Part shown: piece after piece, positions 38,646 through 51,297 of the stretch
Layout of the letters: each line of letters opens with the position of its first letter
Position numbering within the stretch: the stretch's first letter is position 1
Origin: Eudromia elegans
Taxonomy: Eukaryota; Chordata; Aves; Tinamiformes; Tinamidae
Assembly (NCBI GenBank): GCA_003342815.1
Contig: PTEX01000055.1
Span: forward strand, 1,911,708-1,975,707
Direction: 5' to 3'
Length of the DNA stretch: 64,000 bases
Notes under the pieces: generated by a model
Told to the model about the DNA's origin: nothing
What the model saw: only the letters and a program-made list of their open reading frames with translations
The model's database searches: none
Program-made: the position numbers and the translations under genes

Positions 38646-41600
38646 CAATGCAAGGCTTATGGGGACAGTCTGTTCCCCTATCCCTCAATTCCTGTTACTT
38701 TTAAACCTATTGTCATCTTTCAGTTAGACTGGAAACATTTTTTGAAAAGTAAGCATCTGGGTAGAGGGGAGAGATCCAAATTTGTGCCCACACTGTGAGA
38801 AAGGCAGGCAGAACTTAGTCACTATATACTGTGGGTATATAACACACATAAATGTATATTAGCTGGAATGTCAGAACAGGCCTTAATTTACACTATCTTT
38901 GGGCTGGTAGAACTTATGGAAAACTTGAATTATTATTCTAAATAAGCGTAGCAGAGAAAGAACATATATCTATGGGAACCAGATGTAATTCCTGGTTTGT
39001 GACTCAACACGCTTTCAAGGAAAGCAGCTGGGCTCACCCAGTCCTCAGCAGGAATGGCAATGCACGTCTACGCTCAGGAAATATTCCACGCTGCAGCACA
39101 CAGGTAGGGAGGACTCCCAACGGAGTCCCAGAGGAACAAAAGGTTTTAGTTGCTCTGTTCCGCTCACTGTTCCCTGCTGTGGCACTCTCTGCTCCGCCTC
39201 TCCCTGGCTTGGAGGCTTTTCTGGGAAGGTAACTGCTGCTTTGTGGAGCGAGGCAACGTGGGGCAGACCTAGGGATTCTCACAGAGAGCCCTCGTGATAG
39301 AGGTGCCATGTTGTAGTAACTTGAGCTGAACTTTCCCACTGGTGGTTGGAGACGTCCACCATCATCTCATTTGCCCCGTGTCTCTAATGCTGCCTGTTTT
39401 CATAGTCATGTTCCGTGGCTCCATGTAGTCAAGCCAGGCTATTATGAGCACTATTACTGTTAGGCTCCTATAAAATCTTGTTTCCATCATATCACACTAT
39501 TTCCATAAAAAACCTGGAACTACTGCCCCTTTTTAAGCCAATCTGACTTGCTGAATGTGGATATGTGACAATGGTGAGGACATGTAAATAAACTGATATT
39601 AGCTCAGTTTCTTCTGTGTTTTCCTTCTGAGGATTCTGTGGCAGTGATTATAACCTCAGTGCCAAATGACAGCAGCTTCAGGAGCTGTTGAGGCAGATGG
39701 CTGAAGCACTAGATCTGATAACAAGTATGTCTGAGATGACTCATGGACTCTTCAGCAGGTTTTTTCTTTTTCTTTTTGAGATTAGCAGAGAAGAAGCTTG
39801 TGCTTCAATATAATGAGGGCATTACCAAATCAGCCAGAGATCTCTGAATGACTCTGGGTTTAATCCATATGATTCAAAGGAAGGCAGGCAATAAAAGGGG
39901 AGAGGTAAGAGAGATTGCTCTTACCTGTCCTTTCATTCACCAGCCCACAGCTTCACTCCACCACTCCCATCTGTAGAAATTCAATATGCAAGCAGATAGC
40001 ATGCGCTTCCATAGGAGCCTCGCACTTTATGTTAATGCAGTTGACATTTCTTCTCATCATGTCTCAAAGCAAACTTTTAGGTAGGTGAATTCTTAGTCAA
40101 AGCTCTAAAGCAAAGATACAGTTAGGATCCAACCCAGCTTAAGAAGTGCAGATAAGCCTAGCTACCTTTTCACCTTGCTTTACTACACACAACAGAGAAA
40201 CTCATTTGTATCTAGTGTGATACTTCAAATTACATTACAAAATAATCATTCTAAGCCATAATGTATAACAAGGTTTTGTGGAACACACTTATACTAGTTC
40301 ATTAACCAAGTAAATGGTCTTGGCTTCCCCCATTTTCAACTTTTGTTTTTCTTTTTCTTTTACCCCTGTCCTGTCTATATTCTTGTCCCAAGGATAAGAA
40401 CTGTGTATTCTGCTTTCCAGTCCAGTACACAATAAACTTGGGTTGCTCTAGGATGAGTAATTGAGGAACTGCAGAAATCACCATTCAGTGATGAAATTTC
40501 TTGGTGACTCATAAGGAAATTTGCTCACGTGGATTTATAGTCTAGTATATGCTATTCTTTTCCCTTAAAATAACATCACGTGGTTTCCTTTGAAAGTTGT
40601 CATTATGCATTAGCTGCAGTTGTGCAAAAATGCTCAGTAATATTTTTCTGATGCAGAGCCTTCTGTTACTCCTGAGCCACTGCTCAAGGAATAGCAGCAG
40701 TGCACTTTTTTTGTTCCTCTTTTGTTTTTCTTTTTTTTCCCCTAAAGTCATGTTTGCTCTGCTGCTCTGCATTGCAACAGTAAAATAACATCATGGTCAT
40801 AATAAATCAGAAAACATACTCTGAATCTTTTCTATTGTAACCAGAACCTATAATTACTTTCTTCTTAAAGTTAAGTTTCTTCTTAAAAATATTTCCTCTT
40901 AAAATATTAATATGAATAAACTTTGGATGATCTTTGCTCCCAAAAAGACTACTAGCCATTTCCATACATGCCTGTTCTGTGCCTATACTTCTTTGATTAC
41001 GGTGTTATTCAAGCATCCTTTTGACTTGTACACCACTATCCCTTTGTGAAAGTGTTATGGGTACGTTTAAAACAATACAGTCTAAAACTATAATACCCAT
41101 TGTATAAATGACACAGTAAATAAGGATTTTATGTTGGATATTAAAGGAAATGATGTTATAAATTTGCATAAGTGGCCCAACAAATGCATTTTTCACATAT
41201 TGCAAGAAGGTGTCAGTTTGTTATATCTCAGTGCGTTGTCTTAGTAGGGGGAGAGTTTGCTGGAAAAACATGCAGACATGATCTGTCATTGCAGAAGCCT
41301 CCTGATGTTATCAACAGCATTTTTTGCTGTGGATTGTGGAAGATACAATGCTTTGAGTGCATGGACTGGCCCAGATACACCAGTGAAAAGTTCTTTGGCC
41401 TTCCCCATAGACTGACAGGCTACTCGTGCCAATAATTCTTGCTTTCCAAGTAGCAACTAGGGCAGTTCAGCTCCTTTCATTTTTTCACATCCAGGAGGGC
41501 GGTGCCTCTATGCCATGAAAACAGCAGCAGTTCAGGAGCTGGCAGTATTAGCATGCTGCAGTTTCGCGGTCCCTGCAGCAATCCCGATGGCAAGCTGGAC

Positions 41601-42106
41601 AGCTGGGCAGTGTTACCTGAGGTGGATGTACACTAGGATTACGGAGATGGGTGATGCTCTGCAGATTCACAGCATGCCACCCGCCAGCATCCCTTTCACT
41701 GATTTACCTCAGGAGAAAAGTATGCTTCTGCAGTTCATTTGAAATCAATGAATAGTGCTCAAGGGTTTTTGGAAGGAAGATATTTAAATACCAATATTTA
41801 AAATAACTTTTTTTTTTTTTAAGAAGCTTACTCAAAACAAAATCTGAACAAGTCTTTAAGCTCTACTGGAAAGCTCTCACATCTGTTCTTCAGATCTCTC
41901 ATTGTTCAGTAATGACTTTGTAATTTTAAAATGACACAAAGAAATCCACAGAGATTGAGTGCTGAGGATGACTGTGCGCTTTGCTGAGCTGTGATCTCAT
42001 AACCGTGCTCATGCGGCCTCTCTCATGTGCCAGAATACAAGGGAGCCTTTTCTGGCATGCCGAGGTATAGTCTCTGCAAGCAGCACTCAGAAGACTAAAC
42101 TGCTCT

Positions 42107-42190
42107 AGGGCTCCCTGCTGGAACAAGAGGTTGGACCAGATGATTTCTAGAGGTCCCTTCCAGCCTCAACTGTTCTCTGATTCTGTGAAA
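42107..42190 (+). mobile_element. CR1 LINE, 3'-tail fragment
   Basis: GAGGTTGGACCAGATGATTT, CTAGAGGTCCCTTCCAGCCT and TCTGATTCTGTGAAAT follow the conserved CR1 3' terminus in order, including the terminal TGATTCTGTGA repeat-like motif. It is less diverged than the 6.1-kb copy. Only the tail is present, as expected for 5' truncation. Confidence 0.92.
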
Positions 42191-42410
42191 TCAAGATGAG
42201 TAAGTTTCTTATGACCTGATAGATGGGATTTTTTTTGCCCTATACCTTCCATATTACTTGTAACTTGCGTGTAGCTTTCCTTATAAATCCGACTTTCACT
42301 TATCTTTCTTCACACTTAAGGCAGGAAAAATTGTGAAAGCCGATATTCTGAACAGCATTAGTAAGAAATAATTTGTTCAGAGATTCCTAAAGCTTTACAT
42401 GGCCCCCACC

Positions 42411-42435
42411 AAAAAAAAAAAAAAAAAAAAAAAAA
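42411..42435. repeat. A25 homopolymer
   Basis: Uninterrupted run of 25 A after GGCCCCCACC. No retroposon body recognised immediately upstream. Confidence 0.9.
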
Positions 42436-42778
42436 TCAGGCTGTTTCTGCAGATTCACAGCTTTTGAACTGTGAAATTTGAAGCTTTTTGAAAGCAATAT
42501 AGGAAACAGCACACCTAGGGGATACAATTTTCTTTCTCTTTTATCCGTTTTATGTTCTTGTAAGTAAAGACTACACATTATAATATATTATAGTTGTGTC
42601 AAAATATGACTTTCTTCTTATTTGAAAAACTATTATAAATTCAAATGCAAATTTTCTTTACTGTAAAATGAATGGCTGTTAACTAGCCTTTGGTGAGCAT
42701 TTATTTTAATACTCTTTCTGTTATTCACAAAAAGAATGAGAAGAATGCAGAGTCATATCTTAGAGGGGTCTCTTTTTC

Positions 42779-42793
42779 TTTTTTTTTTTTTTT
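42779..42793. repeat. T15 homopolymer
   Basis: Run of 15 T following a CTTTTTC tract. Confidence 0.85.
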
Positions 42794-45535
42794 AAATCTT
42801 TCATAGGCATCAATACAGTTGGAAACACTAAAGCAAAGCAGTAATCAGACCACTCAGTTTCCCTTTTTTTAAATTTATTTCTTTAAACATAGTAGAAGAA
42901 ATTCTTCTGGCCCTTAGTGCACAGATATTTGGGGAGGAGAGGGTGTACTCTTCTCTATCTGGCTTGAAGATAAAAGAGTACATTTCATTTTCAGTGCTAT
43001 CTGTACTTTAAGCTGCATAAATTCAGTCTTTGTCCCATAGTGATAAAAGAAATCTTGGCAAGTCCACGCAGCCTTTCATAGCCACCTCCTTGTCCCTGCT
43101 CGAATCGCTGCTGAAAAACGCTCAATTAACTTAAAGTTCTTGTTTATTGCACTTAATGAGGCAACAGAAGACGAACTAGCAATTTCAGGCATATTCAACA
43201 ACTTACAGGCATATCTAGCAACTTAATGCCAAAATATTCATGGGAAATTTTCAACATATTGACCCATTTTTAGGCTATTTAACCTGTTTGAAAAGGTTGC
43301 ATTCTAATGATAATAATGAACTGACCCCACTATCCCTAAGTTACAAAAGCTGTCACTGAAGTCATTTAGTTGTCACTGAAATTTTTGCCTTGCCAGGCAA
43401 GGTCCTTAAAGAGTAATGATTTTGCAACTTTCATTTTGAAGAGTGAATTTAAGCACAATAAATGTCATTAGTACATGACAGAAATGCAAACACACCAACT
43501 GTTATTAACACAAAGTAATGAATTGCTGAGCTTTTTGCTTGTAAAGAAAAGCCCAGGGATTGCCCTCAACAGCATTTTAATTACATAAATAAAATTATTC
43601 CAAAGGGAGCAGGAAGAAGGTTTTTCAAGCATCTTGATTTTAGGTATGAATTAACTGCTAATAATTGACTGTTCTATTGTAGGATAATATTTTATACTAA
43701 AATCAGTGAACTTGAAAACAGTTTGTGACTGTCAGCTTTGTCACTTTAAATAGCTTTATATAATAAATAATGTTTACTGAACAAAAAATATTTTTGCATG
43801 GTTTTCATTCCTTTTGCATTTTTGTGCTAGATTTGGATGAGTAGTTAATGTGAAATAATATGCAAATATATTTCAGATCAGGCCAACAAATCTATACAAA
43901 TTTTGCACACACAAACATCTTTTCTAGCTAATAGACAGGAGTTACTTTGTACTTGCTTGTATATATACAAACAATTTGAAGAACATCTGATTCACGTAAG
44001 TGGTGCAATTCTTGTTGCACTTTAAGCATGATTGGTGACCTAATATATTATTTTGCAACAGTAAACAGTGTATCAAGGCCACAGAGATCTCGGCCTCGAG
44101 TTTCTGTTGCCCTGTTGTTCACACTGTTTATCTAAGGTTATTTAGCACTATTTCATTTGATATTGATCACTAGCACAAACATGGCCAAATGTCAAAGTCT
44201 AAATTCATTAGAGTAAAAGTAAGCATGAGTGCTTAGAAAAGCAAAAAAAAAGGAATAATCTTTTCTCATTTTTTAACTTATTGGTCAAATATGCTTGTTA
44301 AATCCATTTGATACAAAAGCTGTGATTTCATTTTCACTTTGGTATTTGAGTTAAAAAGAAAGTCTGGGCTTAGAATGATTTACATCTGATGTTGCTAACA
44401 TTTCTTGGAAATGGAAAACTGCGATAACAGCTGCTAGCTTGGCTCATTTTCAATTTTTTTTTTTAATACTGCAGCAATTTACAAGTGGTTCAAACTGTCT
44501 CCAGTAGGCTTGCATCATTATTAAAAACATTGTCAGCCAGTCAAATGTTTCCTTTCCAATCAGAGCACTTCCTCCACTTAGTGAACTGTTGACTACGTGA
44601 ATAGTATTTATAGCAGCAACACTAACTTAAAAAAATGCTAATTTATGAAATAAGCTAAAATCTAGATGCATACGGAAGATGGCAACAGAGCTAGAGCATA
44701 TTTTACATTAAAGCAAGATGCCTCTGATGAGAAATAAGACGATCTTGAAAGCATTTTATTTAGACATTAAACAGTTAATTTATATCCAAAGTATATTTTT
44801 TTCTTTCTTTACAAAACTCATGATAAGCAGAAATGTGTCTGTGTTAGTATTTGTTTTAAATTCTGAGCAAACATGCTTTCTGCATGCTCCCGCAAGCTCT
44901 CAGTACTCTAATAATGTGATTAACACCCAGCGCTGGTGATGAAAAACAGAGCGAAGAGCCAAGCTAACCAAGACACAAGGAACTCTAAACATTGACAAGG
45001 TCAACAAAAAGGCTGTGCACATTCAGAGATTTTGCCTCCTGAAGTCGTTTAGTTTTTTCAGCTTTAATGTTTTAAAGTGTTTTGAAAAATGCAAGTTAAA
45101 TTTGGATTTGAAAATACAAGTACAATTAAAAAAAATTATAAGTTTCAACTCAGGGTTGTTTTTTTAAAAAAAAAAAAAATCCGCTAAAGTTGTGCCTCTT
45201 TTTTGGTGTATGATAAAGTTTCCAAAAACACTGTAGGCATGCAAGTTAGAATCTGTTAATATGCCAAAAGTTTATTTTTGTTTTGTATTTAAACAGATAA
45301 TAGTTCCGCTCATGAAACTTAAACCTGTCCCTTTTCATCAAGTATTTATTAAAATGTAAGGAATTTCCTTAAATTTTAATTATTACTTTATTACTTTATT
45401 TATTTGCACTTAAGGACTAGTATTTGAGCACTTCTATTCACTGAAATGGCTGGTGAAGAGCTGTGCCAGCCCAAGTATCTCTGCACCATTTCTGGATCGG
45501 GGATTAGTCTGTGCAGAGTGAATTCAGGTATTTGA

Positions 45536-45640
45536 CCTTGAGCAACCCGATCTAACTTTGAAACTGGAGCTGGCTTTAAGCAAGAGTTTGGACCAGATGA
45601 CTCCAGAGTTTTCTTTCAACCCAGATTGTCCTATGAACTC
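45536..45640 (+). mobile_element. CR1 LINE, 3'-tail fragment
   Basis: ACCTTGAGCAACCCGATCTAA, GAGTTTGGACCAGATGACTC and CAACCCAGATTGTCCTATGA are in CR1 order (compare 'gagcaacctgatctag', 'ttggactagatgatctt', 'ccaacccaaaccattctatga'). The middle is diverged. It is an old 5'-truncated copy. Confidence 0.85.
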
Positions 45641-45929
45641 TTCCTTCTGATGTTCCAGCTTTGGGACTAGCCTGTGCAAGGCTGGTTGAAGTGTCTGTGT
45701 GCACATGATCTACACATGCTCAAAAACAAGCAAACAAACATGTTATTTCTGCTGCTCTGAGTCTTCAGGAGTGAAACTCAGTGCTCTCTGTCCTGGCTAG
45801 TAATGACTAAGTGTCATAACCTTACCTGAGGAAAACGAGCGCATTTCTTAGCAGACAGGAGGGTTTTAGAGTCTTACCCTGGACCTTTTCACAGGCTTTC
45901 AATTAAATGGGCTGGTAGAGCAGGCTCAT

Positions 45930-46060
45930 CCTGCGCAGCGTGGGCAGCCTCAAGGGGGAATTCGGAGCCGCGGGGGCAGGAGCGCTGGGCAGGAGGCCCC
46001 ATCCCCAGACTGCACCCGCTCAGCACGAGCCCTCGCTTCCCACATCAGTCACGAAGGCAA
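45930..46060. other. Small GC-rich patch
   Basis: A short stretch of GGGCAG/GGCAGG-type sequence with several CpGs in otherwise AT-rich intron. No open frame of note. Confidence 0.4.
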
Positions 46061-47309
46061 CTGCTTCGCAGCAAGATAATAAAAAAAAATAATGTGTGAG
46101 ACTCTCAAATGCACCTGAGCACTGAACCTGAGATGTGGGCACTGATACACATGCACGGAGATCAGGATATCTGATACCAGTTTATGTTCTTTAACTGTAT
46201 ATTGTTCTGTGATTGACTCTTCTGTAAAAATATGATTCCTTATTCAGTAATACATCTGTGTCTCACAATACCATCACCATTCTTTTGTTTTTCTTTTCTT
46301 TTGGAATAACAATCTTATTCAGTTAAGTGGTGAGTAGGTGGGATTACTATAATCATTTCAATTGCTAAAAAAGCTTATTTTCTTTTGCACAGCTTTTAGG
46401 AAGTCACACTACCTTCTAGGGTCTCAGCTTCTCAGCATTCAGAGAGGCATGATATTTGTCTTTCCAAGTGAAGTTTTAAGGATTTATGTTTGAAAAAACG
46501 TTATACAGGAGCTCTTTATTATTAACCTGTAGTTGATTCAAAATTTTCTGTTCAGGCAGCAAGCTGGAATACGGTTCATAGGCAATCAGAAACTCATTGG
46601 CAAAAAGAGGAATGGCCTTTGAGTTACAATCATTACTATTTATCATTATATTTCATTATAAAAAAGACATTGCTTAAGCCATGGATATGGGCCTGGCCTC
46701 ACAGTCTCTTCAAAAATCTCTGAGTATCACTGTTTTCTCCAAGATGAAGCATTCCTGAGATACTGAACTTATGCTGAAGTTCTAATGCTCCTCCAATGAT
46801 GGGTGTGCGTCAACTCCAGTTTTAATTTCTGTTTTCCGTGAAGTAGAGCCCTCGCAACAGCCACCATGGAAAGCAGGCATCCATATCTGTGGTGTGCAGA
46901 GGGATACTTTGACATATCTGAGAGATTAAAAACTCTCTGTTCAAAACTCGGTGCTCCTTGAAGTGAAATCTGATAACCTGGAAGAATGTCTAGGATGCTT
47001 TGGGATGCCAACAAACATCCCGAGATAAGAATAGATCTGACTGAGCTTGTTGGTTTACCTTTCTCCTCCCATCCAGGACTTAAAAACTGCCCTATCTTTC
47101 AAGCTCTTAACACTCGGAGAGAGTTCTGGCTTGTACTTCTTTAATGAACTACAGATTTTAATTTGTAATACTACTGTATGGACATTTTAAAAGGAGATGG
47201 TATACGGAAAGAAAAATATATAGAATTTCCTTACCACCCTGAGCCATGAGTAGAAGCAGCATGCCTAGACTCAGATATAAGGCACATTTTAGAGCAAAAT
47301 GCCATTCCT

Positions 47310-47480
47310 GCTTCCCTCGCGTGCCTGGCGCCAAGTCCCGCCGCGGAGGGTGAGCGTGGGGTCTGCCCGGCTGCAGCGCTCGCAGGGCAGGGAGCCCTGC
47401 TCCTTGCCCTGCTGCACCCATCATTTCAGCAGCCCAAGCAGGTCTCGACAGGGCAAGGCCTCCTGCTTCACTCCTGGGAT
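47310..47480. other. Small CpG-rich patch
   Basis: CpG-containing stretch including CTCGCGTGCCTGGCGCC and CCGCCGCGGAGG. Flanks are AT-rich. No promoter motif or splice site set was convincing. Confidence 0.4.
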
Positions 47481-50099
47481 CGTGGAAACCTTGGGTCCAT
47501 AACTGAGGAGACTGGGAACTCATTTCTTGATCCAGAAAGGGAAAATGAGACATTTTCCTGATGCTAATCTTTCAATGCTTTAGCACTGCATCAGTTCGTT
47601 TCTTCTAAATACAATAATAACATTTGCTCTGAAAAAAGTTCTTGAGGCATGCTGAATTTGCCAGACGCTTCATTTTGAGACGAGATGACAAACGTGCTTC
47701 CTTGCATTTTTATGTTGATATATTCTCCCTCACAAAGGACAACTTCATAAAGTGCTTGAATCAGATCCACATTCACACTTTACATATGCAGCATTTTTGT
47801 GGCTGCCAAAGTTGGCTCCACACGCAAACTAACTTGGAAATGCAGTCAAATCAAAGAAGGGCATGCTGAGACTGCTATACTTCGGGAACTATTTTCTTCC
47901 AACTAATCATCATTATTATGACTAGATATTTACCCTTAGGTGTGCTGAGCAGATCCGTCTGACTCATCCATTTAGTGCTGACATTCAGTACTAGGCTGGA
48001 TGTTGTCCTGCTGGGTTAATCATTATCCTTTCTGTCTGAAACACTTGGTAATTCCTACAACCGCATAGGATAGCTATTTTGGGACTTAGCGGGTGACTTC
48101 AGAGCTGACATAACCTTTCTGGTCTTGTCCGTTGTAACCTGTGTCATGACATTACTGTGAATTACGGCTGTTTTGAGGATCCGAATCTTCATATAGCACA
48201 GATGGTCTGTGGGAAAAAACAGCGATGAAGATCTGTACATTGCACATTCAACCCTTCGTTGCCAATTATTTCCCTTATCATTGCCTCATTTTCTTAGGTA
48301 CCTTTTAATCGACTATCTAAGGTATCATCTATGGCAGAGACCATGCATTATAATAAAGACTGTAGTATGGGAGGCTGGAAAATACACTCTGGCACCAGTA
48401 TTATCATCATGTCCTTTTGGCCTTCTGCAAACTTGCTCCGCTCTCCATTACGCATTGTATCACCATTACTTCCTTGGAGTCAAGATTTTAACCACTTCTC
48501 TGAAAGAATGACGAAGGCTGTGTAAGCTCATTAACAGAGCATGTGTGTAGGCTTAAAATTACAGATAATGGCAAAGGGTTGGAAAGTCAGTAATTCCTTT
48601 ACATATTTGCCAAGACCTAGGTCAAGGTTCAGTGTTTCCTTTGCTCCAACTAGTGAAACCAGAAACACCCCCAGGTGTTTTGGGGCGCGCTGGCAGTGCA
48701 CGTGCAATACAGTTATCTCAGGTGTTTTCTGCAAGAGAAAATCATGCTTAGGCAATTCTCCACTCAATTTTAATGTGCTTTTCTTCCCGCATAATGTATT
48801 TTGTATAAACTAATCGTGTTTTATTTAATAGCTTTCAGTGTTTTCCATGGGCTGCCACAATCCATTTTATCAAACATTACAGTCATTTCAATTGTAGTAA
48901 ATTTTGATATCATAAACTTGATTCTCATGTCAGTGAAATAAGTACTTAATATAGAGGAAAGTGTTTGTGTGTTTAAGAGTAATCATCATAAAAATGATAT
49001 GCCTTTCTCCTGAGAAGCCTTGTTCTTATACCTTCTTATCTGTATTTGTGTAAACATTTTACAAAAGGAAAAGAGACAAACGTTTATCGTGATTTTGAAA
49101 AACTGAGATACACGTAATTAACTTGGAGTATGAGCAGCTATTTCAGAGTAAAATTCAGCAAAAGGATGATTTTTTTGCCACAGAGTTTATCAACTCTTCC
49201 TTCATGAGCATTGCTCTTCATTTTTTACTGGCAAAGAGGGTTTGGATCCAGGAAAGGATGTAACGACTATAGAGATTTTAGATCTGCACCCTGTAGGTAT
49301 AGGGAATTGAAACAAAATGGAATATATTTTCTGCCTTTAAATCGCTTGACATTATTTTAGGCTGTTCTTTCTCACTAGTATTTTTTATTGCCAACTTATT
49401 TACACTGGGATTTTTTTTTAATTATGTCTTGTATACATGAATATACGACACCACTTCTAGTCCGTGTTAGAAAAAGCAGTAAGCTGTAAATGCTGCTGCA
49501 TCTAAGAGCTGGAATAGTTTGTCCTTTTGACACTGACTTAATTTATACATTTTTCAGGGAGCAGAAATTGAATAGCTGCCATGTAGTACAGCAAAAGTCT
49601 CCTTCAGGTCAAATGACATCTCCTCTCAAAACCCGCACAAGCCTGTGGATATGACGTTTAACATGGAACAATCTCAAAACAATATGTATTGCAGATTTCA
49701 AATCATAACAAGGCTAGCTTAAGACACATTTTGTAGATAAGCGTTTATGCGTCTGGCACTAGAATTTTGTCCTAAATAAGCAATGTTATGAAATGAAGTA
49801 ATGGTCTTGAGAGATTAACCATCTAAGAGAGAGTCCATCTATATATTATAGTAAAGTGTGTTCTCTTTATTTTTACTTGGATTTTCAATTAGATGTTGAA
49901 ATAAGGAGCACATAAATACATTCTAAAAGAATATCAAATGTGAGCAGCAGCCTCAAAGTGATATTGAAAAGATCCTGTTTTGAAATACAGCTGTGCTGTA
50001 TAACAGCAAAATTTCCAAAGGAGACACAGTGACTGGCCAGCAATACAAATTCCCCATATCATTATTTCAAAACATTGAAGAACAAACGTTAATGTAACT

Positions 50100-50131
50100 T
50101 TTGTTTCTTGTGGGTTTTTTTTTCTGAACAG
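50100..50131 (+). promoter_or_regulatory. PACRG: Splice acceptor and polypyrimidine tract of the PACRG last exon
   Basis: A T-rich tract (including a run of nine T at about 50115-50123) is followed by CTGAACAG, with AG at 50130-50131. A second AG lies 9 bases downstream at 50139-50140. The first site gives the reading frame and residues expected for PACRG (Val-Asn-Ser-Gly-Asp-Gly), so it is taken as the main acceptor. Confidence 0.85.
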
Positions 50132-50292
50132 TTAATTCAGGCGATGGGATAGACTACAGCCAGCAGAAGCGTGAAAATATTGGAGATCTGATTCAAGAGA
50201 CACTGGAGGCCTTCGAGCGCTACGGTGGAGAGACTGCTTATATAAACATTAAATACATGATCCCTACTTATCAGTCGTGCATATTAAACTAA
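50132..50292 (+). CDS. PACRG: PACRG, terminal coding exon (C-terminal 52 codons plus a split codon)
   Basis: PACRG (parkin co-regulated gene) is an axonemal protein. It sits with CFAP20/FAP20 at the inner junction joining the A and B tubules of ciliary doublet microtubules, and is needed for cilia and sperm flagella. Seen here: after the acceptor AG at 50130-50131 the exon opens with two bases (TT) completing a split codon. It then reads [15 protein letters not shown] at the start and ends in [12 protein letters not shown] followed by TAA at 50290-50292. In between lies the helical segment around [16 protein letters not shown]. From memory this matches the extreme C-terminus of vertebrate PACRG, with a few conservative changes near the end. 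The other two frames stop within 20 bases, so the phase is unambiguous: the preceding exon must end after codon position 1, probably G of a Val codon. No other PACRG exon was found, so the rest lies upstream of the window. In known genomes PACRG is head-to-head with PRKN and has very long introns, which fits 50 kb without exons. Confidence 0.93.
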
Positions 50293-50605
50293 GTTGTGTC
50301 AAAAGGGATGATTCCATTTGTGCTCTAAAGAAACTATATCTAACTCTGTGTGGCATCTTGTTAGTCATGCTTTTTTTCTCTACAGCTGCTAAAATAGTGG
50401 CTTCTGGAGCTTTAGACTGTTAGCACTATTGTGAACAAGTCTTTCCAATACATAAATAGTGCCTGTTCCTTTGATTACAATGGTGTACTGTGCTTGTTTG
50501 TTCCACGGAAGAATTGCTTCTTTGTAACAGGACTGACTGGAGCAGGAATCAGAGTTAAACCTTCAGTTGTATAGACAATAAAACTATAATTTTCATACGC
50601 AATTC
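50293..50605 (+). other. PACRG: PACRG 3' UTR with polyadenylation signal
   Basis: Non-coding sequence follows the TAA stop. A canonical AATAAA hexamer lies at 50577-50582. About 30 bases later there is a T/GT-containing stretch (CTGTTCTGTGTCC near 50613-50626), as expected downstream of a cleavage site, so cleavage is estimated near 50600. This gives a short 3' UTR of about 310 bases. The end is an estimate; only the hexamer and its spacing are directly seen. Confidence 0.7.
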
Positions 50606-51297
50606 AGCAATTGCTGTTCTGTGTCCGCTTGCCCTGAGGGTGATGTCAGAGGCTGTAACAAGAATGAGTTTATGCTGAATGCTTAATAGGTGTTTGTCAT
50701 GGAGGAGAAACACCAGTTCAGCAATGCCTCCCTAGCAGCTGTGCAAAATAATGTGCCTGACACACAGTAAAACTGCTCAATGTATGTACCTGTTACAGTG
50801 CGAAATTCTATACAGCTCATTAGAAAGCTCTATCACAAAGTTATTATTTCATATTCATTATTTCGGCTTACAGGTGCTTTCCTTTCTATGAAACTTGGCT
50901 TCCTATTTGTTCCGATCAGGCACAAGTGTAGTTTCAAAGGGAACAAAGCAAAAATAAAAGCAAAACTTGAATATATATGATGGAACTGAAGAGTACATAA
51001 TATATCACTCCCTAATGGCACTGCTCATCATGCTAAACACAATATATAAATACATACTAATTTAGAAGGCACTAGGTGACAATGCTAAAGGCCTTATTGT
51101 TAGAGGAAACCCTTAGAGTTGATTTCTCCATGCCCACCTGTAACAGGGAGTTGATATAGCCGTGCATTTAGGAGGCTATCGAGATTGGCTTCAACCCTCT
51201 AAAATACACCTCTGAAAAGTAAAACAAGTTGTAGAAGTATCAGGGACAACCATTTGAAAAAGAGAGTAAGCTCAAAAGCAAATCAGGAGATAGGAGC

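Larger units (their letters stand above)
19859..42106. other. Intronic, no gene seen (block 3)
   Basis: About 22 kb of AT-rich non-coding DNA with homopolymer A runs (20256, 21818, 24426), small tandem repeats (20558, 23791, 30775, 33181), an AT low-complexity patch at 25970-26066, a (GTTTT)n tract at 28701, an 18-bp palindrome at 34851, a coding-like remnant at 24583-24706 and a GC-richer stretch at about 38270-38640. Open frames of 60-115 codons show no domains. Confidence 0.6.
42191..45535. other. Intronic, no gene seen (block 4)
   Basis: AT-rich DNA with A25 (42411-42435), T15 (42779-42793) and a T7A14 junction (45159-45179). A small CCTTGCC-A-GGCAAGG inverted repeat lies at about 43388-43402. 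No gene seen. Confidence 0.6.
45641..50099. other. Intronic, no gene seen (block 5)
   Basis: Mostly AT-rich. Two small GC/CpG-rich patches occur at 45930-46060 (GGAGCCGCGGGGGCAGG) and 47310-47480 (GGCGCCAAGTCCCGCCGCGG). A 131-codon minus-strand open frame covers the second patch but shows no domain, and it runs into AT-rich flanks where its composition changes abruptly, so I do not call it a gene. Confidence 0.55.
1..50131 (+). other. PACRG: Long last intron of PACRG (3' part, upstream end outside the window)
   Basis: The acceptor at 50130-50131 implies that the sequence before it is intron. No other PACRG coding segment could be recognised upstream, so the whole stretch is interpreted as one intron of more than 50 kb. 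It is AT-rich and contains only repeats, small GC islands and short coding-like remnants. An unrecognised non-coding or antisense transcript inside it cannot be excluded. The boundary at base 1 is the window edge. Confidence 0.75.

Noticed and set aside
41172-41742. Two successive plus-strand open frames of 75-87 codons
   Set aside because: No recognisable motifs, no acceptor or donor set around them, and not in a consistent phase with PACRG.
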